From Trichuris trichiura (lineage: Eukaryota; Nematoda; Enoplea; Trichinellida; Trichuridae), in contig JBAJFE010000061.1 of NCBI GenBank assembly GCA_037903355.1, positions 744,001 through 808,000 on the forward strand: a DNA stretch of 64,000 nucleotides. Direction: 5' to 3'. The translations under genes and the position numbers were made by a program. A model generated the notes under the pieces. The model saw nothing but the letters and a program-made list of their open reading frames with translations. It did not search any database and was not told the origin of the DNA. Shown here in pieces: positions 1-12,505 of this stretch; the first letter of the stretch is position 1; each line of letters begins with the position of its first letter.

Positions 1-3000
1 TATCATCTGTGACAGTAGAATTATCAAATCTTCCCGCTTCCAATGCAGCCACCCTTATTTTTTCTGACATTACGTTTGGCCGAGTAAAGTCGTGCAAGCC
101 GAGGTAAACAGTTACGTTTGTGGCTTTAACCAATGGTGCTCGATCATACCTGCAAATGAAAATAGCAAAAGAGAAAGAGTCATGCCTAGAACTTTTGATG
201 CATTTGGCATCTTTTACTTTATTTTGCAGTAAGCAGATGTCCTACAGTTTTGTTAACGTGATAATTTAAATGCGGCAGTGCGTTTTAGCGCGCAGAGTAT
301 AAAGTGTACTGTTAAATTCCTGGGACGTACTACACATTGCCTCCTGCACATCATTATTGCTGTTGTACTGTGTTCTTTTGGAATTCCAAGCAAGCGCAGA
401 TAAACGGTGGGACAAGCTGTGACTGACGTTACGGTTCGTGGTAGGTGTTTTTTGAATCTAAACAAGGAAACAAGCAGGCTCGGTGGGGACCGTGCGGCGT
501 GAGGGGCGCCTGCATGCACCTGATGCATATTTCGCAAAACTGCACCTACAATTACGGACGGATTCGTTGTGTAGAGGCACAATGTTATCGTTGCGAAGCT
601 AGCTGGAACAGTTGACGCCTCAAAATGTCGTTGCAGGGCTAAGCCCACGTTGAAAATCCAGGACGAAGTCTTCAAACCAGACTTCATTTTTTGTGAGAAC
701 AAAAAGCCCTAAACTATCGATTTGGTGATTCCCTGGAAATGCAGGGATTCATTCGAGACGATACCGATCAAAATCCCGCAAATGAAATAATGGCAGGCTA
801 AAATCTTGTCAGTTCAGATCCCGATAGGGTGAAATCCCGAATAGGTCGAAAAGACACTGTAAAGTTTGGCCTTATGGCAGTTGTGCTTTGGTATTTTCTA
901 GATAAGGGATGTATTTGAGTAGAAGAGTTATTATGCTAATCTTGTTTTTTAGACCGATAACTTGGAACAGGGCCAGTATAACAACGCCTTTGCACAAACA
1001 TATCCCTTATCTAGAGGATACCATTGCACAGCTGCCACATGGTGAAACATTACAGTGTATTTTCGACCTATCCGGATTTTGACCCATTCGCCATTTCCAC
1101 CTTTCGGGATTTTGATCTCAGCCTCACCTGAGAGATGACATTGAACGTAGTGCGCAAAGCATGCAAGCCTAAACAAACAGATTCTGCGGCTCAAAGGCAT
1201 AGAAATGGTCCATTCAGAGACCGTGGTCATCGGTGCATGCGATGCACGGCGCAGCAAGAATGATGACACTCTGAACAGAGGTACCCTTTTTCCTGAGTAC
1301 AGAAGGCACCTTAAAAACGGCTAGTTGGTTTATGCACTGCTAGGAAACCCTCCGCCTTAGCTTTCTACGACCAGTTCAGGTGCTTCCAAGAATACTGACC
1401 AACTGAACAGACCAGGCCTGACAAAAAGTATATTCTCCTAACTAATCTTGCTTGCAAAGGGCTGGCCCGGGTCTAACGTATGGCTAAAACTAAGGGGAAC
1501 ATCGGACGAAAATTAGCGCCCCTACCAATCAGCTCTACCTGATTACATCGTGGAGTCATCCAACAGCCATTCGATATGAATATTTCTGACATCTTTTCCC
1601 ATTTAGCCTTTAGGTTCCTTTGCGTTAAGGTTACGGTACTTTTGGATTCGTCGTATCCATGTGTACCTGAGTACTACTAATGAATTTGAAAAAAATGAGT
1701 AGCTTCCATTCGCTTTCTATTGCCTACAACGCTTCAATATGACAGCTAGCGTAAGCTTACCTTTTGAACAGGCGGCCCAAAAGGCGCCTCATCTTTTCCC
1801 AGGAAGTTTTCTGTTTGCGATAGCGTTCCCTAAGAATTTGTAACATCAGTCAAAGCTGTAGATACAATGGCTACGTGAATAACATGTTAAATAGTATGCG
1901 CTATAATGTTTTGTTTATTTATTGACCTCACTGTGAATTTGGCAAGTAGAGATACAATCTCAGTTGTCCAAATCGCGCGGGAAACAAAACTTTTAAAAAT
2001 CGTTACTTAGAAAAATAGCTCGCTTAGCTCTGTTAATAACTTCGTTGAGGTTGAAAAATTGAACTTACCAATCCACGAGACAGTGAGCAGCTGTCAAAAT
2101 TAAGTCCGACGCATTCGCTTGCTTGTAATGCACTAGAGCTCCACCGCATAATGTACTCGATTTTGGACGTAATATGTGAACAAGTGCTTGCCACGGATGA
2201 GAATGCATTCTTGCTTCGATTCCATTTGAAATACGGTTTTGTGTTAGATCTTTCGTTGAGAATATCGGCATAACAGAAGGTTTCCCGCAGATTTCCTGAA
2301 ATAATTCACAGGCAACAAAAATTAAACTCGCGTAAGAAAAATACATGCCCAGTTACTCATAACCCAATAAGCAAAGTTAGAGTTCAGGTATTTTTGTTTA
2401 TTGGAGTTTTAACTTAAAAAATGTGTTCTTCTGACAGTATTTTGAGAAAGAGTACACAATTGTGCTAAAGAGTAATGTATCGTTTTGCCTATAGATGTTT
2501 CATAATGGATTAATAGGTTTTCACATAGGAATCTACGCTGAGCTAGCCTCACTGTAGCAAAACCGATGAGAAGGCAAGCTTTCAGTGCATGTCTTGCCTT
2601 GCAATCAAAGGAAAGAATTATGCCCTCCAACTGAATGACAATGCATGACAAGTAAAGTTGTAGACACTAAAGTGAAATATTTTAAAATTAAGTTTGGCCA
2701 AATGAACTCTCTTCAGTAATATCCTCACAGCAAAATCTGCCTTTACCTTCTACGCTGAAACTTCTATAGTTGTATTTCTTGGCTGTGCTTACATTTTTCT
2801 TCTTCCTGATAGTTGCTTTCATAGGTTAGATGTGGTTTATAATGGCGTTAATCTACTTTGAAATTTCGGTTATCGAAAGCAGTTGTAGCAAGAGGTAATT
2901 CCGGTAACGAAAAATTCCATTAATCAGGATTTTCTTTATTCATCAATTTTTATCAGGCTATCAGGGTACTCTAAGTGTTCTTTCACGAAATGAATAGCCA

Positions 3001-4103
3001 CATTCGCCCTGTTTCAATGTCATTGCTATCCCAAACTTCTCGTTTGAGAAAAGTGCTATTCCCTATCTTTACGAGGACATTGTTTACTTAGTGTATGGTC
3101 TTCTACGGCTTTTCCCGTTTATCTGTTGTGCTTGTATCTGTAAATTAGACGAAACAGCTGCTCTACGAACGGATGGATGAGCCGTTATTAAGAAAAATTG
3201 TACAGATGTCAATGCCCTCAACTGTTTAATATAAGAGCTTTCGGAACGCTCTAGTTCCGTCGTCAGTGAGGTGGTGGAGACATTGTTTACTGAGAATATA
3301 ACTCTGAAGAAACTGGTAAGCAATACTAGCGACTCTGCAAAGTAAACCAAACTTTCAGCAGAAGGGACATATTTTTGTTTTGAAAGAAATAGGTAATTCA
3401 AACAAAATGTATAACAGCGGTATACGCATAAAACCGAGAAAATGATACTATTAACTAGCGATGTTCAAATATCAATTGTTTTGAATCACTATGGTGCCAT
3501 CCCGGACTAACGGTTGTCCTGTACAACTGAAGTAAAGGCAGTTTGTTCTGAGAGCGATTGGCCGACTTTTAAAAACAATGGCTAGACCGGCGCAGCATGT
3601 GAGGAATACTGAAGTAGTTCTTTAAGGAGTAACGGGCCTACAAATTGCAAATCTTTCATTGTACTGCAAGTCTATTGTTCTCGCAGAATTCCGGTAATTG
3701 AAATTCCCTATAATCGAATCTCTACTGTACTTGTTTTTGTAAGTAGTACTAGCATGATCCAAGTCGCTTTTTAAACAAGGTGACTTCATTCGAAAGAATA
3801 GCACATTATAGTTTAGACGAGATTTACACACTGTCAACACAGATATTCCACTAACTTTAGTCAATAAAACGCTAATAGAGGACAGAAAATTGGGAAGGCC
3901 TAACTTAGCTTCCAATGCTGCAACTTTATTTCGGATGATAAAATGTACGATATTAACATTAATTCAGATCTCACGTAATGGTACTCTCTCCTTTTTTCTT
4001 CTTATATGCTGAGATGGCTACTGATGCTTACTTCACTACCATTGAACAGTAGAAACATTGCACAAAGTACAGACAGCAGAACATTTCTTATTTCTGAGCG
4101 CAT
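1..4103 (-). CDS. SP1, secreted S1A serine protease, 3' end outside window
   Basis: Exons read on the minus strand by paralog comparison and GT-AG sites: E1 4032-4103, E2 2069-2295, E3 1761-1829, E4 1-149 (continuing past the left edge). E1 encodes a 24-residue signal peptide with a hydrophobic LLSVLCAMFLLF core. E2 starts EICGKP, so one pro-segment Cys probably tethers the light chain. It then gives the activation site NR|ISNG, HPWQAL, Cys42-type CGGAL, the sequon NASD and catalytic His in LTAAHC. E3 encodes a basic insert ending GRLFKR. E4 opens YDRAPLVKA and reaches the catalytic Asp region (TDD) right at the window start. E5 and E6 are not visible. Intron 1 holds an old PLE relic (3105-3290). 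The PSVMPIF in the pro-segment differs from the FFKPI of its neighbours. Very likely a functional secreted zymogen; specificity cannot be judged without E5 and E6. Confidence 0.85.
757..1175. repeat. Imperfect long inverted repeat in SP1 intron 3, origin unknown
   Basis: The arm at about 757-925 is the imperfect reverse complement of about 1001-1175. Shared words include ATAGGTCGAAAA, ACACTGTAA and TCTAGATAAGGGAT. The right arm carries a minus-strand open frame (GEAEIKIPKGGNGEWVKIR, then GRKYTVMFHHVAAVQW) that is broken in the left arm. I do not recognise the protein. A degraded mobile element folded back on itself is likely. Confidence 0.55.
3105..3290 (-). mobile_element. PLE relic in SP1 intron 1
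   Basis: Minus-strand 3' end related to the element at 58596-58991. It shares GGCTCATCCATCCGTTCG, the poly-T-rich middle and a decayed hammerhead-like core (CTGACGACGGAAC, then GTTCCGAAAGCTC) at 3233-3270. Confidence 0.6.
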
Positions 4104-4125
4104 ATTTCTGGTAGAAAAAATAATT

Positions 4126-4171
4126 CCAAAATTCAATTTAAGCTTTGTGCTCAGGTAAAACAAACATTGAC
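4126..4171 (-). promoter_or_regulatory. SP1 conserved upstream block
   Basis: Block shared by all visible array promoters. On the minus strand it reads GTCAATGTTTG, a TTTACC-type middle, then AGCTTAAATTG, about 25 bases before the ATG. The TCAAT could be an initiator. An ATATATC lies about 30 bases further upstream. Confidence 0.5.
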
Positions 4172-5236
4172 TCTGCTGAGTATCAGCCGGTAGGATGATA
4201 TATCGAATGGTCAAAACAATGTTGCAATCGCTTATCAGCGATACTCAACGAATTCAATTTTGAGTAATTGGAAAACGTCTAAGCCGCGTTTTTCACACGA
4301 AACGTGCTGGCTAGTCAAATAAAGAGAAAAAACTGACATGTTTTGTATTTTTACTAAAGTTATGCTGATTTATTGACATCAGCGCTGTAAGTCATGTTGC
4401 CACCTATACGCTCGCGTTGTGTTTCCGGGTTGCTCAAATGAGCTGTTCAAGGACCTTAGCATCATAGAAAAGCACCGTAGCATCTGAACTTTGATGATGC
4501 ATTAAGTATCAGTATTATTAAGACGGCCCGCCATTCTCATAGGAATTTAGTGTTTAGCTTAACTTAATGCTGAAGTATACGCAGCTGTCAGTTACTTGAA
4601 GCACTCCCCCAGTACTGACCTGTCATCAACAGTGGTTGCTTTGCAGAATGTATGAACAAGCACTACCATTATTAGAGCTTTAGCAGCTATACAAAACTGT
4701 ACTTCACCCTTTAACGTCTAAATGTATTTCATAATAGCTACGTCCAACGAGATCTCATTGGCTATTTGAATGGTAATATATATGAACAGTTGCATACGCT
4801 ATCAAGCTACTTTTTCCTTTCGAATTCTGTCGCCAAACCCCTTATCATTTTCAATGAAGTAAATGTTTAGCTCAAAAGGCATAATTTTGTGCATATGCTC
4901 ATTCATTTCAAAGTTTTAGCATTTGGCAATTCTGATAGCATAAAGAGCTTTATGGATAAAAAGGTTATGACCATTTAGGTTATGACAAGCTCATTTGTAA
5001 ACAGGAAATATTGTTGCTGCTGACAAGATACATTTTTGTCTGTATCTCTTATCAGGGCAGGTAATCTCACGTCATTGAAACGTTTCCACAAAGGTCTCAT
5101 ATTGGAAAGGCGATGTCATCAAAAGAAGATAGTTCAATGCATAATGCACCGCGTGCCACCATACGCATAATTCGCGTTATTTTCAGAAGTTTTGTGGTGC
5201 TGTTCTCTTAGATTCAGTCCCAGTTATGTTGCAAGA
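4172..5236. other. SP1-SP2 intergenic
   Basis: The first 150 bases resemble the upstream flanks of SP2 and SP3 (CTGGCTAGTCAAA-type words). I see nothing coding in the remainder. Confidence 0.5.
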
Positions 5237-5242
5237 TTTATT
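5237..5242 (-). terminator. SP2 poly(A) signal
   Basis: AATAAA on the minus strand, 72 bases past the SP2 stop codon. Confidence 0.5.
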
Positions 5243-5313
5243 CATAGTATTTCAGGATGTTCGTTTCCGTATACTGAGCAGCGTCTCGAAGCTATTATAT
5301 GTATCATCTTCAA

Positions 5314-8300
5314 TTATGTGTGCAACTTTTTTGCTGCTTCCTTCAGCCATGACAGGTAACGCGTTACTTTAGTGAATGCTTGTCTGTCCTTCAGGTCAGA
5401 GCAACTTTCTTTGAAGCCAAACGACAACACTCCGTAAATGACAAACGTATTATTTCTCAAACATACTAATGGTCCTCCTGAATCACCCTACAAGTAAAGC
5501 AAGTCAGAATAATTAGACAGCTATAGAAATGCTTATTGAAAGCAGTTGACTTGGTGCTGATATAAAATATTTACGCTGAGTCCAGCCTACGACAAGAATG
5601 AGCGTATTCCCTACAACGACCTACATGAGTAAGTTGTCGTGAAGAAGACGTAATAATTCTAGAGAATCTCAATGAAATAAGAGACGCTAATTGATCTCAC
5701 TTACAAGACTTCACGCTTTTTTCAAGAGCGAGATGTACATGTTTTTTATTCCTTAGCTTTTGTTATAATCTGTGACTTATCAACAAAATTAATCTCTCTT
5801 GTACAAGCGCGTAGTGAATCTTTTGCATTTTCTATACTTCAACTATAGTTTAAGTTGTTTAGAAGGCTTTATCACATTTTTTTCAGGGATTACTGTTTAG
5901 CAGAACCGCTTTACTTGTTATGCGTTCAACTGTTCAGTCATTATGCCTATCAGAGCCGTTCAGCTTACGAAGTAAAGTAAGAGATTTCGGCTGGAGCAAA
6001 TTTAAGTAACTGCAAACATGTAGCACACTCGTGATAAAAAAAAACAGCAGTAATTTAATTAATTGTAGCATTAACAGTTAGCCATTATAAAATATAGTTA
6101 GCAAATAAGCTGGAATGTTTCAGTAAGGCTGTATAGATGACATAAATGCAACAAGAAAACTTTTCTGACTCACCTTTCTCGCTCCGGTATTTTTTTTCTT
6201 ACTTCCAGTGCAAATCATCAGTTTTTCCTGGAAGAACGGATTGCTCACCTTTCCATCAATGATGTGAGTTCGAAACTGTTGTAATTTCGTCCCGAATTTT
6301 CCGGTGCCTACAATTTTACGATAAAGCAACAATAAACAGAGCTTGCTTGGCGTCTGAAAATTCTGTATTGAAATTCTTCAAAAACTTGAATGAACATTCA
6401 TAAATTAAGATTTTAGAGTGAATATACTTCCAATATAAGGTGCTAGGTGACAAGGATCAATAGCAATACCGAAACGCGTCATCAGGAGATTTTCATTTAA
6501 AAGCCGAAAGATATGTCATTCAGTTAAGCGCTACTGCTGGCAAGCAGAGACAAGTACCCAACAAAAAGTTTTATTTTCTTTTGAGATTTAACGTAAAAAG
6601 TAAAATTTACAACAGGCTTGTTGTATATATCATACTGATAATAGAGTTAAAGTATACAAAAACCTTTAGCACTACACTATTACAACGGGAGAAAACGTAG
6701 GAAAATTAAAATTCCTGAAAGGCTCCACCGTACTAACGAACTTCTACATGAATACCTAAGCAAACGTGAAGTAAGTGCGTTCAGAAGCAATTCGCAGTCA
6801 TCTGCACTGAGTTCTGCTTTGTATTAATATTTTTTGAGTATAACTCACAGCTGAGATGTGAGCCCTTTAGAATTCTACGGAAACCCGTCAGAATAGCTGA
6901 TCTGATATGACGTTAGGATAAGTGGCTCAAGATGCACTTTCTAGCGGCCCTATGAAAATGCGTTCAAAATTGAGTTTTCAGCTAGGTTATTCAATCTGTC
7001 ATATCTATTACTTTTCTTGGGCTGGAACTTACGTAAGCGGCCCCACCCTGTCACTAAACAAGGGCTTTCGGGAGGAGGCAAGCCTTCTTTTTCAGCAGGC
7101 AGGCATACTCCTTGAATCACTAGGGTATATGCGACTTCTTTTCCCAATTTTATTAGCGCAATATCCTCAGTAGCATCTTCGTAATCAAAGTCTCCAGCCA
7201 CAACAGCAGCCGCAGGTAGTTTTCTCATCGCTAGAGATGGTCGCTTGTAGTCGTGTACTCCAAGGAAAACAGTAACACTTTTCGCGTCAACTAACGGGGC
7301 ACCGTCATAGCTGCAAAAATAAATTATTTGTCATTCACAGAATTAGCAATCATTTTCTTTTGGATTTTTTCATTTGCGCTTCCGCAGAAGAAAAATTAGT
7401 TGCTTTTTATTCACACAGTAATTTGAAGCTCAGACATAATAATGATAAGGAAATTAAGACATACTTTAATCTTTCGAACATTAGGATTGGAGTCTTATCA
7501 TTTCTGATTATTATTTATGATTTACATTAAGTATTACATAAGAACTTCATTCTGAAGATATAGTGTCTTCGTACGGGACCGTATAATTTCATTTGGTTGC
7601 TTCTTTTTGTACGGATTTTTATGTCCCGTTGAAAAAACTTTTATTACTAAAATGTCCGGAGCTTTCGGGTCATTCGAGACCCGTCATCAGCGGTCTTCTG
7701 TAAGACATTTTAGTAATAAAAGTTTTTTCAACGGGACATAAAAATCCGTACAAAAAGAAGCAACCAAATATACATATTTACAACTTAACACCGCTGATGA
7801 CGGGTCTCGAATGACCCGAAAGCTCCGGATATTTTAGTAATAAAAGTTTTTTCAACGGGACATAAAAATCCGTACAAAAAGAAGCAACCAAAAGAACTTC
7901 ATTCTATCTATTGCACTTCGTCCGCTCTCGATAGCTTTGGAAGATTACTTTCCAACTGGAGATTATAACCTGTAATTTATAAAAGCTTCGATTACAATGC
8001 TTATACCTGATTTAACATGGCTGATCGTTCGCGCTTGACATTAGTAAAAGTATAGCGGACGAATAATAGCAGTCATCATAGGTTTACCTTTTAAACAAAC
8101 GACTGAAAAAGTTTTTCACTTTCTGCCAAGCTGTTCTCTCTTCGTGATAACGGTCCCTAAGTACGAAAAACGTCAATCGCAATAGCAGATACCAAAGCTA
8201 TGAGAAAGAATTTTGAAGAAAAGAAAAGCAGCAGCGGCTAATTCAACCTAGAAAATCCTACCGGTTTGGTTCTATAATAAATATGACGGCAGATGACTCG

Positions 8301-10488
8301 GTATTCTGGATTCATAAGCTGACATAGCACTTATGCACACGTCATTAATAAAGCAATTAATAATTTCATTGATTTAACTTGAAAGAAGAAGATGGGCAAG
8401 CTTCTGTTTTCTTCTAAAATGAGGCTGTAAATAGCACGGAAACTTAGAACTCCCCGAAGTCAGCGGGATAGTTTCGAAGTTGGGAATAAATGTTAAAAGA
8501 GAAGAGCGCTATGACATAAAAGGGATAAAAAGCGGAGAAAAAAGACAGTATTTTTTCTGTTACTTTTAGTGTTTCCATCCATGTAGGCTTTTGGACTTTT
8601 TCAGAAAATACTACTCCGTGTAGCAGGAAAGACATAGTCAGAAACCTGATCATCATTAAGCCAGTAAGGAAAAGTAAAATGCTTGGCATCAACTAGTATT
8701 CCATCTTTAACTGATATTTCACTGATATTATCGGAAGGCCATAAATTTTTAGGTTACGCAACCTTATAAAACATTTTATTTTTTCCAAAAATAATTGTTG
8801 AGTTAATAATAGTCTTTTGCCGAGTTCGCCTTAATTGGGACGGTTACGTAAACTGAGTTAAGTGGCGTTCACTGCATTCTGTGCGCACATGTTGACAGGA
8901 GCCAACAACCAACCTAAAGTGTGAAAAATTTAACTTACCAGTCTATCAGGCAGTGAGCAGCTGTCAAAATTAAATCCGACGAGTTCTCTTGCTTATAATG
9001 TATTAGACTTCCACCGCAAAATTTAAAGATTGTTGGATGTTTCAAATGTATAAGCGCTTGCCATGGGTGAGAGTGTACTTTTGCTTCAAGTCCATTTGAG
9101 ATACGATTTCCTGCTCGTTCTTTTGCGGACAGTATTGGTTTGAAAAAAGGCTTCCCGCAAATAGTTTCCTGCAATAATTTACAAGCGACGGAAATTGAAT
9201 GCGCACGAGAATATGTGCTTAGTTATTTATAACTCAGAAGCGAAGTGGCCTCCTCCTGTTACTGCTGCTCGTTAGAGTTAAACAGGAGAAATCTTTTCAG
9301 CTTTAATTTAAATGAAATTCTTTTTGCTGACTACACTTTCGTGATGAGCAGTAGCATGACTCTCTTCAGCCTCAGAGGCATATCCATGAATGGGTCGAAA
9401 AACTCAACAATGACCGTCGCATGTAATAGTATTAACAGATGGAGCCACTGACGTCAAGGCAGACTCCACTCAGCTCATAAATTATTTGAGTATGATAGAC
9501 TGTTAGTGAATATTGATAAAATGATAAATGTTCTTAAAATAAGCCTTGCTTCTGCCTTTGAATTCGTCCAAAATGGACCATTTCCATAAAGTTGAGTCAG
9601 GGTTGGTTCGGCAGCACCCTAAAGTGTTGGATAAACAACATTGCGTAGAAATCTGCCGAAGTAACTTGGATTGCTGTGGTAAAAAAGTTAATCACTTCTT
9701 CGACAAAATCATTACCTACTAATGATGAACAATGGATCGATCATTCATCACGTACAAGAAAGTCAATGGCAGTGCCGAAAGGAAATACCCAACATTGGCT
9801 AGCATAAAAAGTTTAAAAGCCAGTGATCAGCACCAAAACTTATCCTTACCGTTTTCCGGACAGAAGATATAGCACAGGAAAACTACATTGAGAAGGATCA
9901 GCAATAAATAAAGCTGGTTTACAATGAGATGCATAGTGAAAAGCTGAAGCCCGCAGTTGGGAGCGAACAACGAGGATTACCCTCCAAAGGCATCGCGTGA
10001 TTGCGTAATAATATTCATTACCATAAAGCTGCCTACGCTTCGCAAACAATGCAGAATTAAAAATTGAAAAGGGGGCTTTACTTTGAATGCTCAGATTACT
10101 TCCTGTTTGTTCTACTTGAAAAAGTCTTAAGCAGCAGCCTGTTCACCTTTGACAAAAAGATGCAAGAGGTCGTGCATGCGTGAACCACTTTAACCTGAGA
10201 ATTTTTTCTGAGAATACAGAGAAGCTTATGGAGCTTTAATACGTATGCTTTGGAAAGCAAAGCAACTACGCTGAGATGACGCTGTTTGAAGCGCTCTCTT
10301 TTTACTGAATTAACACGTACGGCAGCGTAGGACGTAGTTGTAGACTCCACGTGTTAGTTAAAAGCTAATATATTGTCGCTTTCTCCTTTTGTGCCGCGGC
10401 TACTACAAGTGCTTACTTCGCTATAATTGAAGAGAAGAAACATTGAACAAACTGTGGACACCAAAAGGTTTTGCATATCGCTTTTCAT
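5314..10488 (-). CDS. SP2, secreted S1A serine protease, complete, 318 aa
   Basis: Exons: E1 10417-10488, E2 8939-9168, E3 8088-8156, E4 7033-7310, E5 6174-6307, E6 5314-5487; total 957 nt with a TAA stop. Residues 1-24 form the signal peptide, starting [10 protein letters not shown] second in-frame ATG lies four codons in; the first is used because SP1 and SP3 match it. Cys28 lies in the pro-segment and activation is predicted at Arg46|Ile47. The triad is His96 (LTAAHC), Asp173 (EDIALIKL) and Ser264 (GDSGGP). Residues 102-124 are the extra basic 60-loop encoded by E3 ([13 protein letters not shown]). Before GDSGG the protein reads NTGARK: Gly at 189, no Cys191, so trypsin specificity is unlikely. 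Sequon NSSD precedes the His. Intron 3 carries a PLE insertion (7554-7892). An AATAAA signal lies 72 bases past the stop. Confidence 0.92.
7656..7693 (-). ncRNA. Hammerhead-ribozyme-like motif, inverted copy
   Basis: CCG-CTGATGA, helix II CGGGTC/GACCCG, AAA-GC-TC, then CGG. Stem I is CCG/CGG and stem III is minimal. An extra C follows CUGAUGA compared with the usual core. Confidence 0.6.
7791..7828 (+). ncRNA. Hammerhead-ribozyme-like motif, forward copy
   Basis: Same sequence as the inverted copy at 7656-7693: CTGATGA, a six-pair helix II with loop TCGAAT, GAAAGCTC and stem I CCG/CGG. Confidence 0.6.
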
Positions 10489-10511
10489 AATCTAGATAGA
10501 GAAAATAATCT

Positions 10512-10556
10512 TAAAATTCAATTTAAGCATTGTGTTCAATTAAAACAAATATTTAA
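10512..10556 (-). promoter_or_regulatory. SP2 conserved upstream block
   Basis: Same position relative to the start codon as in SP1, with CAATGCTTAAATTG kept. The TCAAT part has changed to TTAAAT. Confidence 0.45.
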
Positions 10557-11419
10557 TCTGTCGAATTGTAGCGAGTGGGATGATGCTTCAACGTGTATAA
10601 CGTGCTTGCATTCCCTCATCAACGAACCTTGGTACATACAGCCATAAATAACCGGAAACGGTGTAAGTTGCATTTTTTGTCGAAAAATACTGGCTAACCA
10701 AACAGTAGAAAATTAATTTTGCTTGTGCCATTTATCTGTATAAGCTACCCAATTTCTACAGAACATGATAATATAGTAATACTACCACTGACGCTGCGTC
10801 TTATGTTTTTTTAAAAGCAAGACATGCTAAAAATCATTACGGTGGGAACTTTTTTCAGAAAAGAGAAACGCTATATTTTTTCCATTGCTTGTAGCTTTCA
10901 GAACTCAACTGACCCCATCGCTAGCGGTAACATACAGGCATTAAAAGTACATACATTGAGCATCAAATTTTCACTTTAAACTCAATGCTGTATAGTATCC
11001 AATGCCTTTTAAGGATTTTAATGTATCTCTGTCAGTTCTGATACCGATATTCTTTGATGAGCAGGGTTTACTTTGCCCGTTCTGTTTATTTGCGCATTTA
11101 ACTGCTCCGAGGTTCATTCGGCCGTTTGAGGTTAGATGACACTTGTCTTGTTTGGTGTAATGCGACTCGAGATCTTGGGTACGTGACGTAACAAACATAT
11201 GGGTTATAAACGTTAGCATGACCGGCTCTTTCATCAACAGATGCGCTAGTGCCTGTAGAACAGTAACAGAATGCGTATTCTCTTCAGTCCGCTAGGCTCC
11301 CTTCTGATGCATATGAGCGATGACGGTAGGCCTCAGTTGGCGACGAAAGAGTTCTACAACGGTATTTGATTGTGGACAATAACAGATGACGAATCTAAAA
11401 TGGTGAATTTCGCTGTTGC

Positions 11420-11594
11420 TTAGTGTCTAGGATCCGTTTCGAAAGGTATGCGCACCAGTGGCTTGTGGTCAGTACAGATGGTAAAGTGTTCCTTCTTAAT
11501 AGCTGAACAGAAATCTCGGACAGCAGAGTATGCAGCAAGCAACTCTTGGCCAAAGGTGCCGCGCCTCTTTTTGGTGAGGGTAGAGTCGTTTTGA
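11420..11594 (-). mobile_element. Ty3/gypsy RNase H fragment, split by a PLE
   Basis: The minus-strand frame reads KKRRGTFGQELLAAYSAVRD, then HFTICTDHKPLV. These are the RRYxTFxxELLAAYxAVR and TDHKPL signatures of Ty3/gypsy RT-RNase H. The preceding residues AFFSKRL are found on the far side of the PLE insertion (about 12576-12597), so the fragment was continuous before. The frame meets a stop at ETDPRH, and only decayed sequence follows toward about 11220. A non-functional remnant. Confidence 0.8.
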
Positions 11595-11693
11595 AGATAT
11601 AGTTTCTTCGTACGGGACCGTATAATTTCATTGGGTTGCTTCTTTTTTATACGGATTTTGAGTCCCGTTAAAAAACTTTTATTACTAAATTCT

Positions 11694-11732
11694 CCGTAGC
11701 TTTCGGGTCCAAAGGCCACCCGTCATCAGCGG
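11694..11732 (-). ncRNA. Hammerhead-ribozyme-like motif, left PLE copy
   Basis: CCG-CTGATGA, helix II CGGGT/ACCCG, GAAAGC-TA, CGG. The cleavage-site pair is UA rather than UC, still within the UH rule. Confidence 0.55.
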
Positions 11733-11862
11733 TCTTAAATTGACGTATGAATAAAGTGCACGAGTGACGTACAAAGTGTAATAGCTGTTTAAAGGCAAGT
11801 GTTTTAAAGTGGGCCTTGTAGTTTTTTCTTTGTCTGTCAGCAATTCGAGCGGGCGTATCCAT

Positions 11863-12075
11863 TTAGTTGAGCGAGCAGCAATTCGGGCGGGTGACAATAT
11901 TCGTCCATAGTTCATTTATTTCCGCTCCTTTATCTCGGTTGTAGGTTGTGTTATTTCTAATGTACAAAGCTTCCTTAATTTTTCGTAGGCGTACATTCTT
12001 TTCATAGCATAAAACTTTTGCGCCAAGGCTTTGGTTGCAATGTGACGCATGTTCGGCAACAACCATACAGGACAA
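11863..12075 (-). pseudogene. PLE endonuclease C-terminus, left inverted copy
   Basis: Reads AEHASHCNQSLGAKVLCYEK, then LRKIKEALYIRNN, TYNRDKG and ELW. This order (AEH, GAKVL, RxxKE-LYI, NRDxG, W) is typical of the C-terminal part of PLE GIY-YIG endonucleases. The GIY-YIG motif itself and the reverse transcriptase are absent. One substituted residue (CYEK) distinguishes it from the right copy. Confidence 0.75.
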
Positions 12076-12333
12076 CGTGGAAGACCTATATCAGACCCAA
12101 AGATCACCATGGAAAAGGCAATACCAGCCTCGGCTGTTGTGGAACACGCGTCACATTGCAACCAAAGCCTTGGCGCAAAAGTTTTATGCTGTGAAAAGAA
12201 TGTACGCTTACGAAAAATTAAGGAAGCTCTGTACATTAGAAATAACACAATCTACAACCGAGATAAAGGAGCGGAAATAAATGAACTATGGACGAATATT
12301 GTCGCCCGCTCGAATTGCTGCTCGCTCAACTAA
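12049..12333 (+). pseudogene. PLE endonuclease C-terminus, right copy
   Basis: Same domain end as the left copy on the opposite strand (HASHCNQSLGAKVLC, LRKIKEALYIRNN, NRDKGAEINELW). It extends slightly further upstream through a TGQRGR-like stretch reminiscent of the YIGQTGR region. Truncated at the inversion junction. Confidence 0.72.
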
Positions 12334-12466
12334 ATGGATACACCCGCTCGAACTGCTGACAGACAAAGAGAAAAGAACTACAAGGCCCACTTTAAAACAC
12401 TTGCCTTTAAACAGCTATTACACTTTGTACGTCACTCGTGCACTTTATTCATACGTCAATTTAAGA

Positions 12467-12505
12467 CCGCTGATGACGGGTCGCGTTTGGACACGAAAGC
12501 TACGG
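12467..12505 (+). ncRNA. Hammerhead-ribozyme-like motif, right PLE copy
   Basis: CCG-CTGATGA, CGGGTC paired with GACACG (one mismatch), AAAGC-TA, CGG. Confidence 0.5.

Larger units (their letters stand above)
7541..7905. mobile_element. PLE 3'-end inverted repeat with 13-bp target duplication, SP2 intron 3
   Basis: The element at 7554-7892 is flanked by AGAACTTCATTCT at 7541-7553 and 7893-7905. The left part is inverted and includes a 3' tail (ATACGGTCCCGTACGAAG on the minus strand). A truncated forward piece and then a longer forward piece follow. Each end carries GAAGCAACC after TAATAAAAGTTTTTTCAACG, and two copies of a hammerhead-like motif are present. No protein remains, so it depends on other copies for movement. 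Confidence 0.8.

Noticed and set aside
6922..7173. Plus-strand open frame over SP2 exon 4
   Set aside because: It is the antisense shadow of a coding exon; the minus frame carries the protease motifs.
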